64,000 nucleotides of DNA, taken from NCBI RefSeq assembly GCF_938041965.1, contig NZ_CALISE010000020.1, forward strand, positions 1 through 64,000, read 5' to 3'. Source of the DNA: an uncultured Mogibacterium sp. (GTDB taxonomy: Bacteria > Bacillota > Clostridia > Peptostreptococcales > Anaerovoracaceae). Below are positions 17,095 to 25,756 of the stretch, piece by piece; position 1 is the stretch's first letter; each line of letters opens with the position of its first letter. Made by a program: the position numbers and the translations under genes. The notes under the pieces were generated by a model. It did no database searches. It saw only the letters and a list, made by a program, of their open reading frames with translations, and had not been told where the DNA came from.

Positions 17095-18225
17095 ATGGAG
17101 TTTAGAGATTTAAAGAAGCAGTATGCTGCACTTAAAAATGACATAGATCGCCAGATTGACGAAGTAATTGCTAGCAGCAGATTTATCGGAGGCGGTAAGG
17201 TTTCCGAGCTTGAAGAAAAGCTAGCTGAGTACGTAGGTGTAAAGCACTGCGTAACTTGTGCAAATGGAACCGATGCCCTCGAGCTTGCACTCATGGCATG
17301 GGGGATTGGGGAAGGTGACGCTGTATTCGTTCCCGACTTCACTTTTTTCTCATCTGGAGAAGTGGTTGCAATTTTAGGTGCGACACCAGTTTTCATCGAT
17401 GTAGATGAGGATACTTTCAACATGGATGTCGCTTCGCTAGAGAAGGCAATTACAGGGATAGTCGCTGAAGGGAAGTTAAGACCGAGAGTGGTTGTACCCG
17501 TAGACTTATTTGGACTCCCAGCTAACTTCCCTGAGATTAGGAAGGTTGCAGATAAGTATGGGCTTAAGGTTCTGGAAGATGGAGCACAAGGCTTCGGTGG
17601 TGAGATTGACGGCAAGAAAGCGTGCAGTTTCGGAGATATCTCAACTACTTCCTTCTTCCCAGCAAAACCACTCGGATGTTACGGAGATGGGGGAGCGATA
17701 TTTACAAACGATGATGAAGCAGCTGAACTCATCAGATCATACTGCGTGCACGGCAAGGGTAAAATGAAGTACGACAACGTACGTATTGGTATGAATTCTA
17801 GGCTTGACTCGATTCAGGCGGGAATCCTGCTCCCTAAGCTAGCTGCATTTGCAGAATATGAAGTTGCAGATGTTAACAATGCTGCAGCTAAATACACAGA
17901 ACTTCTAAATGGTGTTGTGGCTACGCCAGTGATTCCAGAAGGATTTCTGAGCAGCTGGGCACAGTACACAATAAAGCTTGAGAGCGGAGAGCAGAGAGAT
18001 GCATTACAGACGCACCTCAAGGAGAAATCAATTCCATCTATGATTTACTATCCTAAGCAGATGCACAATCAAGAGGCATTTTGCGATGAGAATAAGTACG
18101 GAATCGACTACCCTGTTACTAATAGGCTGTGCGATACAGTTTTATCGCTGCCAATTCACCCATACATCTCCGACGATGATGTGGAAGAAGTTGTATCAGT
18201 AATTAAGGAGTTTTTAGGAAAATAA
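17095..18225 (+). CDS. wbpE: DegT-family UDP-3-keto-GlcNAcA 3-aminotransferase (WbpE/WlbC-like)
   Basis: PLP-dependent aminotransferase that places an amino group at C3 of the keto-uronic sugar. The N-terminus MEFRDLKKQYAALKNDIDRQ is typical of the WbpE/WlbC group. The PLP lysine is Lys191 in SFFPAKPLGCYGDGGA. The EDGAQGFGGE segment provides the PLP-contacting aspartate. Length is 376 residues. It follows wbpB by 14 bp with GGAGG before the ATG, and the pair is found together in known 2,3-diamino-uronic acid loci. It is clearly a different subgroup from the aminotransferase at 2112. Confidence 0.9.
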   Translation: MEFRDLKKQYAALKNDIDRQIDEVIASSRFIGGGKVSELEEKLAEYVGVKHCVTCANGTDALELALMAWGIGEGDAVFVPDFTFFSSGEVVAILGATPVFIDVDEDTFNMDVASLEKAITGIVAEGKLRPRVVVPVDLFGLPANFPEIRKVADKYGLKVLEDGAQGFGGEIDGKKACSFGDISTTSFFPAKPLGCYGDGGAIFTNDDEAAELIRSYCVHGKGKMKYDNVRIGMNSRLDSIQAGILLPKLAAFAEYEVADVNNAAAKYTELLNGVVATPVIPEGFLSSWAQYTIKLESGEQRDALQTHLKEKSIPSMIYYPKQMHNQEAFCDENKYGIDYPVTNRLCDTVLSLPIHPYISDDDVEEVVSVIKEFLGK

Positions 18226-18230
18226 GAGCA

Positions 18231-19052
18231 ATGAAAATAATCGTTTCACATGATGTAGATCATCTATATAGAAGCGACCATTACAAAGACTTAATTTATC
18301 CAAAACTGTGGGTAAGGGAGACTTTATCGTTCTTAAAGCGTGATATAACTTTTTCTCAGTGGTGGAGAAGACTGCTTGGGATATTCTCAAGGGAGAGAAA
18401 TTATATTGAAGAATTGATGAAGTATGATGAAGGTAATGGTGTGCCTTCATCATTCTATTTTGGCATGGATAACGTCCTTGGTATGTCTTATAAATATACT
18501 AAGGCTATTCCATATATAGAAAAACTTCGAAATCAGGGTTTTGACGCGGGCATACACGGTGCATCTTTTGAAGATGAAGAGAAAATGCGTGCTGAATTTG
18601 AAAGGTTCAGAAATGCTGTTGGTGTGGCACCTCGTGGAATGCGAATGCATTACGTGAGATATGACGAAAACACCTTTGAGAAGCTAAGTCGTTGTGGATA
18701 TGTGTATGACACCACCGAATTTGTGAAAAGTGAAGGAACCTGCCTGAAAGCGCCATACAAAGTAGGTGAGATGTGGGAGTTCCCACTTAGCTTGATGGAT
18801 GGCTATTTACCTAAGAGACCAGAAGGAAAAAGGGAAGAATCGCTTCGCTTGCTTAAAGAGGCAGAGGATAAAGGACTGCCGTATTTCTCGATACTATTTC
18901 ACGACTATCAGTTTTGTGATGGGTATGCGTATGAAAGAGATTGGTATACATGGTTTATCGAGTATTTAAAGGAACATGGGTATACATTTATTTCATATCT
19001 AGATGCGGTAAAAGAGCTGGAGGATATTAATTCTAATGAAGACAACGAATAG
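18231..19052 (+). CDS. polysaccharide deacetylase-like protein (CE4-type fold)
   Basis: A 273-residue protein with a NodB/CE4-like core. The start MKIIVSHDVDHLY supplies the Asp-Asp metal/catalytic motif. HGASFEDEEKMRAEFERF fits the His-x3-Ser/Thr motif, GMRMHYVRYD is the Arg-rich motif 3 and ILFHDYQFCDG supplies the late His. It probably removes N-acetyl groups from a glycan, or acts on a carbohydrate ester. No signal peptide is visible, so it would act in the cytosol on lipid-linked or nucleotide-linked intermediates, unlike most peptidoglycan deacetylases. The 3' end overlaps the next gene by 17 bp. The Shine-Dalgarno before ATG 18231 is weak. Confidence 0.75.
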   Translation: MKIIVSHDVDHLYRSDHYKDLIYPKLWVRETLSFLKRDITFSQWWRRLLGIFSRERNYIEELMKYDEGNGVPSSFYFGMDNVLGMSYKYTKAIPYIEKLRNQGFDAGIHGASFEDEEKMRAEFERFRNAVGVAPRGMRMHYVRYDENTFEKLSRCGYVYDTTEFVKSEGTCLKAPYKVGEMWEFPLSLMDGYLPKRPEGKREESLRLLKEAEDKGLPYFSILFHDYQFCDGYAYERDWYTWFIEYLKEHGYTFISYLDAVKELEDINSNEDNE

Positions 19053-19965
19053 TGATATTATAACAAAATATGCTAATTCAATTTTCGAACAGCCGTGGTA
19101 TCTTGATACAGTTACAAATGGAAAATGGACTGAAATAAAAGTAGAAGAAAAGGGAGAAGTTGTTGCTAGATGGGCAGTGCCTTGCGATAACAACAAAATT
19201 GCCATGCCGGGGGAAACACAAACCCTGGGTATTTGGTTTGCACCAGATATTAAGGCAAGTAAAAAACAAAAGTACATAGAAGAACTAGTAAAATCACTGC
19301 CAAAGAATTCGAGTTTTGACCTTATGCTAGACCCTAGTAATGATTACTTTTTACCATTCAGATGGCTGGGGTTTAAAGTTAGCCCAAGAATAACTTATAG
19401 ATTTACTGATGTTTCTGATATAGAAGCTGTAAGGGCTAAATACGATAAGACAGTTCGTAAAAATATAAAAAGTGCAAGAAATAAAGTCGAGATAATAGAG
19501 GAAGATAACGTAGATAATTTGCACGCTATGCTGGTGAAAACATTTGAACATCAAGGGAGAAGTTGCCCACACAAAAAAGAATTTATAAATTCAATTTTTG
19601 AAGCGTGTAATGAACATGATGGTGCTAAAGTTATCACGGCAATAGATAAGGATGGCAATGTACACGCATCATCATTATTCGTTTATGATGAAAAGACCTG
19701 CTATTATCTAATTGCAGGAGCAGATCCAACATTTAGAGCAAGTGGAGCACAGACCTTAGTTCTAGATTCGGGAATAGAATTTGCTTCGAAGCACTCAAAA
19801 GCATTTGATTTTGAAGGTTCGATGATAGAGGGAATAGAAAATTTCTTTAGAAGATTCGGTGCAGATAGAGTGCTATATTACCAAATTGAGAAAAAAGGAT
19901 TTATAGGAGAGCTTAAGAGTCTACTCAAGCCTAGGATAAAGAAGCTGCTAGGATATAAAAATTAG
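19036..19965 (+). CDS. FemAB/BioF2-like GNAT acyl- or aminoacyltransferase
   Basis: A 309-residue protein with the double-GNAT layout of FemABX/BioF2-type (Acetyltransf_6) transferases. YDKTVRKNIKSARNKVEI resembles the conserved N-terminal half. The C-terminal part YYLIAGADPTFRASGAQTLV and FDFEGSMIEGIENFFRRFG matches the family signature for the acceptor-binding half. Such proteins attach amino acids or acyl groups to amino groups of peptidoglycan or glycans. Placed after a deacetylase, it could modify a freed amino group on the repeat unit; that is inference. The start overlaps the deacetylase 3' end, with GGAGG 12 bases upstream. Confidence 0.75.
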   Translation: MKTTNSDIITKYANSIFEQPWYLDTVTNGKWTEIKVEEKGEVVARWAVPCDNNKIAMPGETQTLGIWFAPDIKASKKQKYIEELVKSLPKNSSFDLMLDPSNDYFLPFRWLGFKVSPRITYRFTDVSDIEAVRAKYDKTVRKNIKSARNKVEIIEEDNVDNLHAMLVKTFEHQGRSCPHKKEFINSIFEACNEHDGAKVITAIDKDGNVHASSLFVYDEKTCYYLIAGADPTFRASGAQTLVLDSGIEFASKHSKAFDFEGSMIEGIENFFRRFGADRVLYYQIEKKGFIGELKSLLKPRIKKLLGYKN

Positions 19966-19974
19966 GAGAAGCTA

Positions 19975-21072
19975 ATGCAAAAGGTTTGTCATGTCACGAG
20001 CGTGCACGATGCACTCGATGATAGAATTTATTATAAAGAATGTCTTACTTTGTCGGAGGCGGGCTATGAAGTTTTCATGGTTGCTCCAGGGGAATCATTT
20101 GAGAAAGATGGAATACAGATTGTTGGCTGTGGTGAACAGCCAGAAAGTCGGTACAAGAGAATTTCTCAGTTTTGTAAGACTGTGTTTCAAAAAGCTGTGA
20201 ATATTGATGCTGATGTATATCACTTTCACGACCCAGAGATGCTCAAATATGCGGTAAAACTTTCAAAAACTGGCAAAGTTGTTATATTTGATAGCCATGA
20301 GGATGTACCAGCGCAGATTTTGGATAAACCGTGGCTTCCAAAATTTTCAAGAAAGTTTGTTTCTAAATCATACAGTAGACTCGAGACAAAGTACGTAAGG
20401 CAACTAGCAGGAGTAATTACGGCAACTGAGTACATTCAGGATAAATTTAAGAATAGAGCGAAAACTACAGAAGCGATTAAGAACTACCCTAAGCTAGATG
20501 AGATAAAAAAGGGAGAGCTTGAGTTTTCAAAAAGAAATAAGACTGCTTGCTACGCAGGGGGGATATCTCGTATCAGGGGCGAAAATATCATGGTGGAAGC
20601 ACTAGAGCCTATGGATGGATATACTTTAAAGCTTGCTGGAAACTGTGAGGATGAGACCCTCAAAAACTCAAATCCTAACAATGTCGAATATTTGGGGATG
20701 CTGAGCCGTGAAGGGGTAAATGACCTATATGCTTCAAGTAGAGTAGGAATTTGCATACTGCTACCGACAGCTAACTATATAAATTCATTGCCAATAAAGA
20801 TTTTCGAATATATGGCAGCAGGATTACCGATTATCGCATCTGATTTTCCGATTTGGAGAGAAATAATTAGAGAAGCGGATTCAGGTATACTAGTGAACCC
20901 AGAAGATATTTCAGCAATTAGAAAGGCTATCAAGCACTACATAGATAATCCTGCTGAAGCTCAGGAAACTGGGGACAGAGGAAGCCGAATAGCGAGAGAA
21001 AAGTACAACTGGAGTGTTGAGGGGCAAAAGCTCATAGAGTTTTATAAAAGCTGCTTGCATGGAGTACAATAA
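19975..21072 (+). CDS. GT4-family glycosyltransferase
   Basis: GT-B glycosyltransferase of 365 residues. The N-terminal domain has VTSVHDALDDRIYYKECL and YHFHDPEML, seen in capsule GT4 enzymes. The C-terminal domain has the donor-binding region with LPIKIFEYMAAGLPIIASDFPIW. It is the fourth glycosyltransferase module of the locus, counting the fused pair as two. A GGAG ribosome site precedes ATG 19975, which is nine bases after the stop of the FemAB-like gene. Donor and acceptor cannot be predicted. Confidence 0.85.
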   Translation: MQKVCHVTSVHDALDDRIYYKECLTLSEAGYEVFMVAPGESFEKDGIQIVGCGEQPESRYKRISQFCKTVFQKAVNIDADVYHFHDPEMLKYAVKLSKTGKVVIFDSHEDVPAQILDKPWLPKFSRKFVSKSYSRLETKYVRQLAGVITATEYIQDKFKNRAKTTEAIKNYPKLDEIKKGELEFSKRNKTACYAGGISRIRGENIMVEALEPMDGYTLKLAGNCEDETLKNSNPNNVEYLGMLSREGVNDLYASSRVGICILLPTANYINSLPIKIFEYMAAGLPIIASDFPIWREIIREADSGILVNPEDISAIRKAIKHYIDNPAEAQETGDRGSRIAREKYNWSVEGQKLIEFYKSCLHGVQ

Positions 21073-21102
21073 CTATATTCTGAAACAGGGAGAAAATAGA
21101 TT

Positions 21103-22293
21103 ATGGATGTAAAGTCAAAAAAGAAAAGAAGATTGATGCTAGCTGTTTCTAGATTGTGGGGACTTGCTTATCTGGTTTCTGCATTAGCATTTGAAGCTAC
21201 CTTGCTAGTAACAGATTTTTTACCAAAAAAATGGTTGCTTATAATTCTGTTATGCATTTTTGTTGCAAGCACAGTGATTTTTATTCAGTTGTTTTTTAGG
21301 AATATAAAAAGGAAATCGAGAATTATAGCGGTTGTGATTAGCATAATTCTATCTCTTACGTTTGTGACAACTTCAGTGTATGCAATAAAGACAGCGAGCT
21401 TCTTGAATAAGATTTCAAAGGCTGAGGACTCTGGAAACTCTGAGATTGCTGAGAAGCCATTTACGGTCCTTATCAGTGGTATGGACACGACTGGGAAAAT
21501 TGATGAAGAGGCTAGAAGTGATGTTAATATGCTTGTTACGGTTGACCCTAAGAAGCATAAGATTTTACTAACATCTATTCCTAGAGATTATCTGGTAAAG
21601 CTACCTTCAAAGAATAATGCAGAAGACAAATTGACCCACAGTGGACTATATGGAATAGGTGAAACAACTGGAGCAATTGAAAAGCTACTAGACATTAAGA
21701 TCGACTACTATGTAAAAGTCAACTACAATACTGTCGTACAGTTTATTAATGCTATAGGTGGAATCTATATTAATTCAGATTATGAATTTACTACCTACAT
21801 AGACCATTACCGTATCAACAAGGGAACTAACTTCCTTAAAGGCGAACAGGCACTTGCATTTGCGAGAGAGAGACAGGCGTTTAAGGATGGGGACAATCAG
21901 CGTGTTATGAATCAGCAGATTGTACTTAAGGGGATTTTCCATAGATTCATGCAGTCACCAGAGGTAATAGCGAAATATACGAAGATTCTTGATAGAATTG
22001 CTCCATATATGGAGACGGACATGGCTCCAGCTGAGATTAAAGCACTTGTCAAGCTTGAGCTCAAGAACCACAAGGAGTGGAAGATTGAAAACAATGCGGT
22101 AGAAGGGGCAGGAGATTCAACAAGAACTGTGTATTCAAGTGGATCGACTCCGGTATATGTTATGACCCCAGATAAAGAGAGCATCAAGAAGGCTCATGAC
22201 ATGATAAAGAACTTCATTAATCCGCCAAAGAAATCAAAAAAGAGCCAGAAGTCGACAGATCAAAGTGAGGAAGAGACTGAGTACAATGGATAG
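21103..22293 (+). CDS. LytR-CpsA-Psr family glycopolymer transferase
   Basis: LCP enzyme that moves lipid-linked glycopolymers onto peptidoglycan at the outer face of the membrane. Three hydrophobic segments lie at about 18-40, 46-64 and 73-92; CpsA-type LCPs often have this arrangement. The LCP domain begins with FTVLISGMDTTG and has RSDVNMLVTVDP, ITSIPRDYLVKLP-like and FLKGEQALAFARERQAFKDGD, which contain the Arg/Asp residues that bind the polyprenyl pyrophosphate. A lysine-rich, low-complexity tail ends the protein. It is the last gene before the terminator at 22336, which suggests that the product polysaccharide is wall-linked. Confidence 0.92.
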   Translation: MDVKSKKKRRLMLAVSRLWGLAYLVSALAFEATLLVTDFLPKKWLLIILLCIFVASTVIFIQLFFRNIKRKSRIIAVVISIILSLTFVTTSVYAIKTASFLNKISKAEDSGNSEIAEKPFTVLISGMDTTGKIDEEARSDVNMLVTVDPKKHKILLTSIPRDYLVKLPSKNNAEDKLTHSGLYGIGETTGAIEKLLDIKIDYYVKVNYNTVVQFINAIGGIYINSDYEFTTYIDHYRINKGTNFLKGEQALAFARERQAFKDGDNQRVMNQQIVLKGIFHRFMQSPEVIAKYTKILDRIAPYMETDMAPAEIKALVKLELKNHKEWKIENNAVEGAGDSTRTVYSSGSTPVYVMTPDKESIKKAHDMIKNFINPPKKSKKSQKSTDQSEEETEYNG

Positions 22294-22335
22294 AAATATG
22301 GAGATGCAGGGACTCCTTTAAAAGCCAAAAGGCTA

Positions 22336-22377
22336 AATCGAGGTATCATCTGTTTGCCGGTGATACCTCGATTTTTT
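22336..22377 (+). terminator. intrinsic terminator, possibly an attenuator before dltA
   Basis: A perfect 13-bp stem (22336-22348 with 22361-22373) and 12-nt loop run straight into six T residues. It lies only 14 nt before the dltA start, which leaves no room for a promoter in between. TCCTTT at 22314-22319 is complementary to the dltA Shine-Dalgarno AAAGGA at 22380-22385. Confidence 0.88.
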
Positions 22378-22390
22378 CGAAAGGAATATT

Positions 22391-23914
22391 ATGATTAAGA
22401 ATATTTTAGAGTTACTAGAGAATAAGTCGATTGCAATAGGTGAGAGCACAGTTCTTGAGTGTGGAGAGAGAGCACTAACATATAGAGAGTTGCGAGATAC
22501 TGCAAGAACTATAGCAGTTTGCCTAAATAACGAAGTAAAACAAAAGAATAAACCGATTGCAGTTCTTATTGATAGAAATATAGAATCAATAGTTTCTTTC
22601 TTTGGCATACTTTATAGTGGTAATTTTTACGTTCCAATAGATTCAGCAATGCCAGAAGAACGTCAAGAAAAGATATTAAATGCACTGGAAACTGAGATAA
22701 TCATTAACACGACCAAGACTTTAACAGAAGAGCTATGTAACAGACTTGGCATTACAGTCCTTGATTATCACACCATAATTAAGAATTCTATATCTGACGA
22801 TGAAAGCAAGGCTCTAGATGAAATCCTTGGTGAATCGATAGATACTGATCCTGTATACTCAATGTTTACCTCGGGATCAACAGGAGTGCCTAAAGGAGTT
22901 TTAGTTAGCCATAGATCGCTCATTGATTTAGTAGGTCAATTCTATGATACATTTAAATTCGATGAAACTTGCACCTTTGGTAATCAGGCTCCTTTCGATT
23001 TTGATGTGTCAGTGAAAGACATATATTGTACAATAAAATCAGGTGGCAAACTGGTCGTTATTCCTAAAGAACTGTTTACAATGCCTACCAAGCTGCTTGA
23101 TTATATAAACTCAAAAGGAATTAACACATTTATTTGGGCGGTATCTGGACTCAGAATATTATCTGATTTTAATGTATTTGATGATTACAAGGCGTTTGAT
23201 CACCAGATTAAGTATGTGATGTTCTCAGGAGAGGTAATGCCACCTAAGACCATACGTTATTGGACAAAATATGTTCCAGAAGCAACATATGTAAATCTAT
23301 ATGGTCCGACCGAAATAACCTGTAACTGCACATATCATATTATAGATAAGGATGATATGAGTGATACGCCAATTCCTATTGGAAAACCTTTCAAAAATAC
23401 TCGAATTGTGCTGCTAGACGAAAACAACAACCCGATTCAAGAAAAAAATAAAGAAGGCGAGTTGTGTGTTGAAGGAAGCAGTTTGGCATTAGGATACTGG
23501 AATAATCCTGAACAAACAGCAAAGGCATTTGCGTGTAGGACGGATATTAGTGAGTATCCTTGCAGGATATATAAAACTGGAGATATTGCAGCATTTAATG
23601 ATGCAGGCGAGTTAGTGTTTAAATCGCGAAAAGATTTTCAGATTAAGCACATGGGACACCGAATTGAACTCGGAGAAATAGAAGCGGCAATTAATGCCAT
23701 GCCATTTATCAAGATTTGCTGCTGCATATTTAAAAAAGATATCAACAAGATAATTTGCTACTATCAGGGAGACTGCGAGAACCAACGTGAAATCGTAAAA
23801 CCTCTAGCTAAAGCTTTGCCTAAATATATGTGGCCAAATCGCTACGTAAAGCTAGATAGTATGCCGATGAATCCTCATGCGAAGATAGATCGTAAGAAAC
23901 TAGAGTTACTATAA
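22391..23914 (+). CDS. dltA: D-alanine--carrier-protein ligase DltA
   Basis: Adenylating enzyme that activates D-alanine with ATP and loads it on the phosphopantetheine arm of the carrier protein encoded next. Motifs are those of the ANL superfamily DltA branch: TSGSTGVPKG at about 157-166, YGPTEITCNCTYH, YKTGDIA and GHRIELGEIEAAI. The catalytic lysine is in the final NPHAKIDRKKLELL segment. The 507-residue length is normal. It sits directly behind the terminator of the polysaccharide operon, with AAAGGA as ribosome site. D-alanine is inferred from the DltC partner and the complete dltB, dltD and dltX downstream. Confidence 0.9.
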   Translation: MIKNILELLENKSIAIGESTVLECGERALTYRELRDTARTIAVCLNNEVKQKNKPIAVLIDRNIESIVSFFGILYSGNFYVPIDSAMPEERQEKILNALETEIIINTTKTLTEELCNRLGITVLDYHTIIKNSISDDESKALDEILGESIDTDPVYSMFTSGSTGVPKGVLVSHRSLIDLVGQFYDTFKFDETCTFGNQAPFDFDVSVKDIYCTIKSGGKLVVIPKELFTMPTKLLDYINSKGINTFIWAVSGLRILSDFNVFDDYKAFDHQIKYVMFSGEVMPPKTIRYWTKYVPEATYVNLYGPTEITCNCTYHIIDKDDMSDTPIPIGKPFKNTRIVLLDENNNPIQEKNKEGELCVEGSSLALGYWNNPEQTAKAFACRTDISEYPCRIYKTGDIAAFNDAGELVFKSRKDFQIKHMGHRIELGEIEAAINAMPFIKICCCIFKKDINKIICYYQGDCENQREIVKPLAKALPKYMWPNRYVKLDSMPMNPHAKIDRKKLELL

Positions 23915-23941
23915 TATATAAAAGAAAATGGAGGTACGACA

Positions 23942-24169
23942 ATGGAAGAACTAAGAACAATTCTCGAAGAGATACGCCCTGACGTTGACTTTGATGTAGA
24001 AAAAGAATTGATAGATGGAAAGGTCTTAGATTCATTTGATATCATAGCAATTGTAAGTGAGTTGAATCAGAACTATGATTTAAGAATTAATGTTAACGAT
24101 TTGCTACCAGAAAACTTCAATTCCATTGAAGCAATTTGGGAGCTAGTACAGAAACTAAAGACCGTATAG
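23942..24169 (+). CDS. dltC: D-alanyl carrier protein DltC
   Basis: Acyl-carrier-type protein of 75 residues. Ser31 in GKVLDSFDIIAIV is the expected 4'-phosphopantetheine site, and the helical, acidic composition fits. It carries activated D-alanine from DltA to a membrane O-acyltransferase. GGAGG precedes the ATG by seven bases. It is followed with no gap by an AlgI-type MBOAT gene instead of dltB, so the operon order here is A-C-MBOAT instead of the usual A-B-C-D. Confidence 0.9.
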   Translation: MEELRTILEEIRPDVDFDVEKELIDGKVLDSFDIIAIVSELNQNYDLRINVNDLLPENFNSIEAIWELVQKLKTV

Positions 24170-24181
24170 TTGGAGGGAAAC

Positions 24182-25756
24182 TTGTCCTTAATTTCTTTAG
24201 AATTTGGAGCGCTGTTTGCTATATTCATATTACTATACTTTATAGTACCTAGAAAAATGCAAATAGCGCTTTTGTTTGCGTTTAGCGTATTCTTTTCTAT
24301 TGCATCAGATGGAGTATTGTTTTTATTCATGCTCTTTACCATCGTCAGCACGTATGCTGGTGCGAAGCTTATGATGCGCCGGAATGAAGCACTCAGTGTT
24401 CAACTAGCAGATATATCCGATGAATTGAGAGACGCTCGAAGAGCGGCACGCGATGATGCGGAAAGATATAATAAAAGAGTATTACATATAGCCCTCTTTG
24501 CAAATTTCTGTTTGTGGGCGGTAATAAAATACACAAACTTTTCGATTGAAACTATAAACATGATAACAGGCGCATCGTTCCCGTTGCAGCATTTTGTGAT
24601 GCCGCTAGGAATGTCGTTCTACACATTTCAATCGATGGGCTATTTGACTGACGTATATAGACACAAGTATGAAGCCGAAAGCAATTTCATAAAGGTAGCA
24701 ACATTTATAACTTTTTTTCCTCATATTGTACAAGGCCCGTTTAGTCGATTTGACCAATTAGGGAAAACTCTGTTTCGTGAAAATAAGTTTTCATACGATA
24801 ACCTATGCAAAGGGGCAAGACGCATCCTATGGGGACTCGTAAAAAAATTACTCATTGCTGATAAGCTAGGATTAGCTGTAAATGTCTATTTTTTAGATGT
24901 TCAGGGATATAAAGGTGCGTATTTATGGGTAGCATCTGTTTTATACGGAATGCAACTCTATGCAGATTTCTCAGGATATATGGATATGGTCTGCGGTGGT
25001 GCTAAAATAATGGGTATAGAAGTAGCCGAAAACTTCGAGAGACCATTTCTCGCCAAATCGGTTGAAGAATATTGGAGACGCTGGCACATAACTCTAGGAA
25101 CATGGTTTAGAGACTATGTATTTTATCCAATCTCAATGGGGCCATCGGCACAGAAACTTGGACGCAAATCAAGGAAAAAGTTTGGACCAAGAATGGGTAA
25201 GCTTGTACCGAGTTATCTGGCGTTGATTTTTGTTTGGTCAATTACGGGTATTTGGCATGGAGCAGCATGGAAGTATGTAATTTGGGGATTAGCTAATCTT
25301 TTTATAATTGTATTCAGTATGCAGATGGAAACAGTTTATAAGAAGTGCAGAAAGACCTGCCATGCAGATAGACATCCACGCATGTGGAGCTTTTTTCAAG
25401 TTTTCAGAACATTCTGGCTAATTAATTTCCTTAGAGTTATGTCAAATTGTAAGGACTTTATGGAAAGCCTCACCTATTATGGGAATTTATTTAGAGGCTG
25501 GGGGACTATGCATATAGATGGGATTTCATCATTCTTCCCATCTATGAGCAGAATCGATATCATAATCGCTAGCTTTTTCTCATTAATTTTTGTATTTGTC
25601 GATTTAATGCAGGAATATGATAAATGGGGTGAGTTTGCAGAGAGAGTGCCGGGCGTAGTACGTAGCATCATATATGCAGGTTTGATATTTGCACTATTTA
25701 TGTACGCTGGTGGCAATAATGATTTAACAAGTGGGTTTTTGTATGCAGTATTCTAA
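24182..25756 (+). CDS. AlgI/PatA-type MBOAT O-acyltransferase
   Basis: Polytopic membrane-bound O-acyltransferase of about 524 residues. The MBOAT signatures are EEYWRRWHITLGTWFRDYVFYP (His302 region) and SITGIWHGAAWKY with the catalytic-type His359. The YVFYP form and the roughly 50-residue insert between the two motifs resemble AlgI/PatA-type glycan acetylases more than the shorter canonical DltB found at 32093. TTG 24182 is chosen as start because GGAGGG (24172-24177) lies just upstream; TTG 24170 overlaps nothing useful. It probably passes an acyl or D-alanyl group across the membrane to the SGNH protein encoded next. Confidence 0.85.
   Translation: MSLISLEFGALFAIFILLYFIVPRKMQIALLFAFSVFFSIASDGVLFLFMLFTIVSTYAGAKLMMRRNEALSVQLADISDELRDARRAARDDAERYNKRVLHIALFANFCLWAVIKYTNFSIETINMITGASFPLQHFVMPLGMSFYTFQSMGYLTDVYRHKYEAESNFIKVATFITFFPHIVQGPFSRFDQLGKTLFRENKFSYDNLCKGARRILWGLVKKLLIADKLGLAVNVYFLDVQGYKGAYLWVASVLYGMQLYADFSGYMDMVCGGAKIMGIEVAENFERPFLAKSVEEYWRRWHITLGTWFRDYVFYPISMGPSAQKLGRKSRKKFGPRMGKLVPSYLALIFVWSITGIWHGAAWKYVIWGLANLFIIVFSMQMETVYKKCRKTCHADRHPRMWSFFQVFRTFWLINFLRVMSNCKDFMESLTYYGNLFRGWGTMHIDGISSFFPSMSRIDIIIASFFSLIFVFVDLMQEYDKWGEFAERVPGVVRSIIYAGLIFALFMYAGGNNDLTSGFLYAVF

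Noticed and set aside
17073..17615. 180-codon open frame antisense to the wbpE-like gene
   Set aside because: It is a codon-bias shadow of a strongly conserved aminotransferase, with Ser/Pro-rich nonsense translation.
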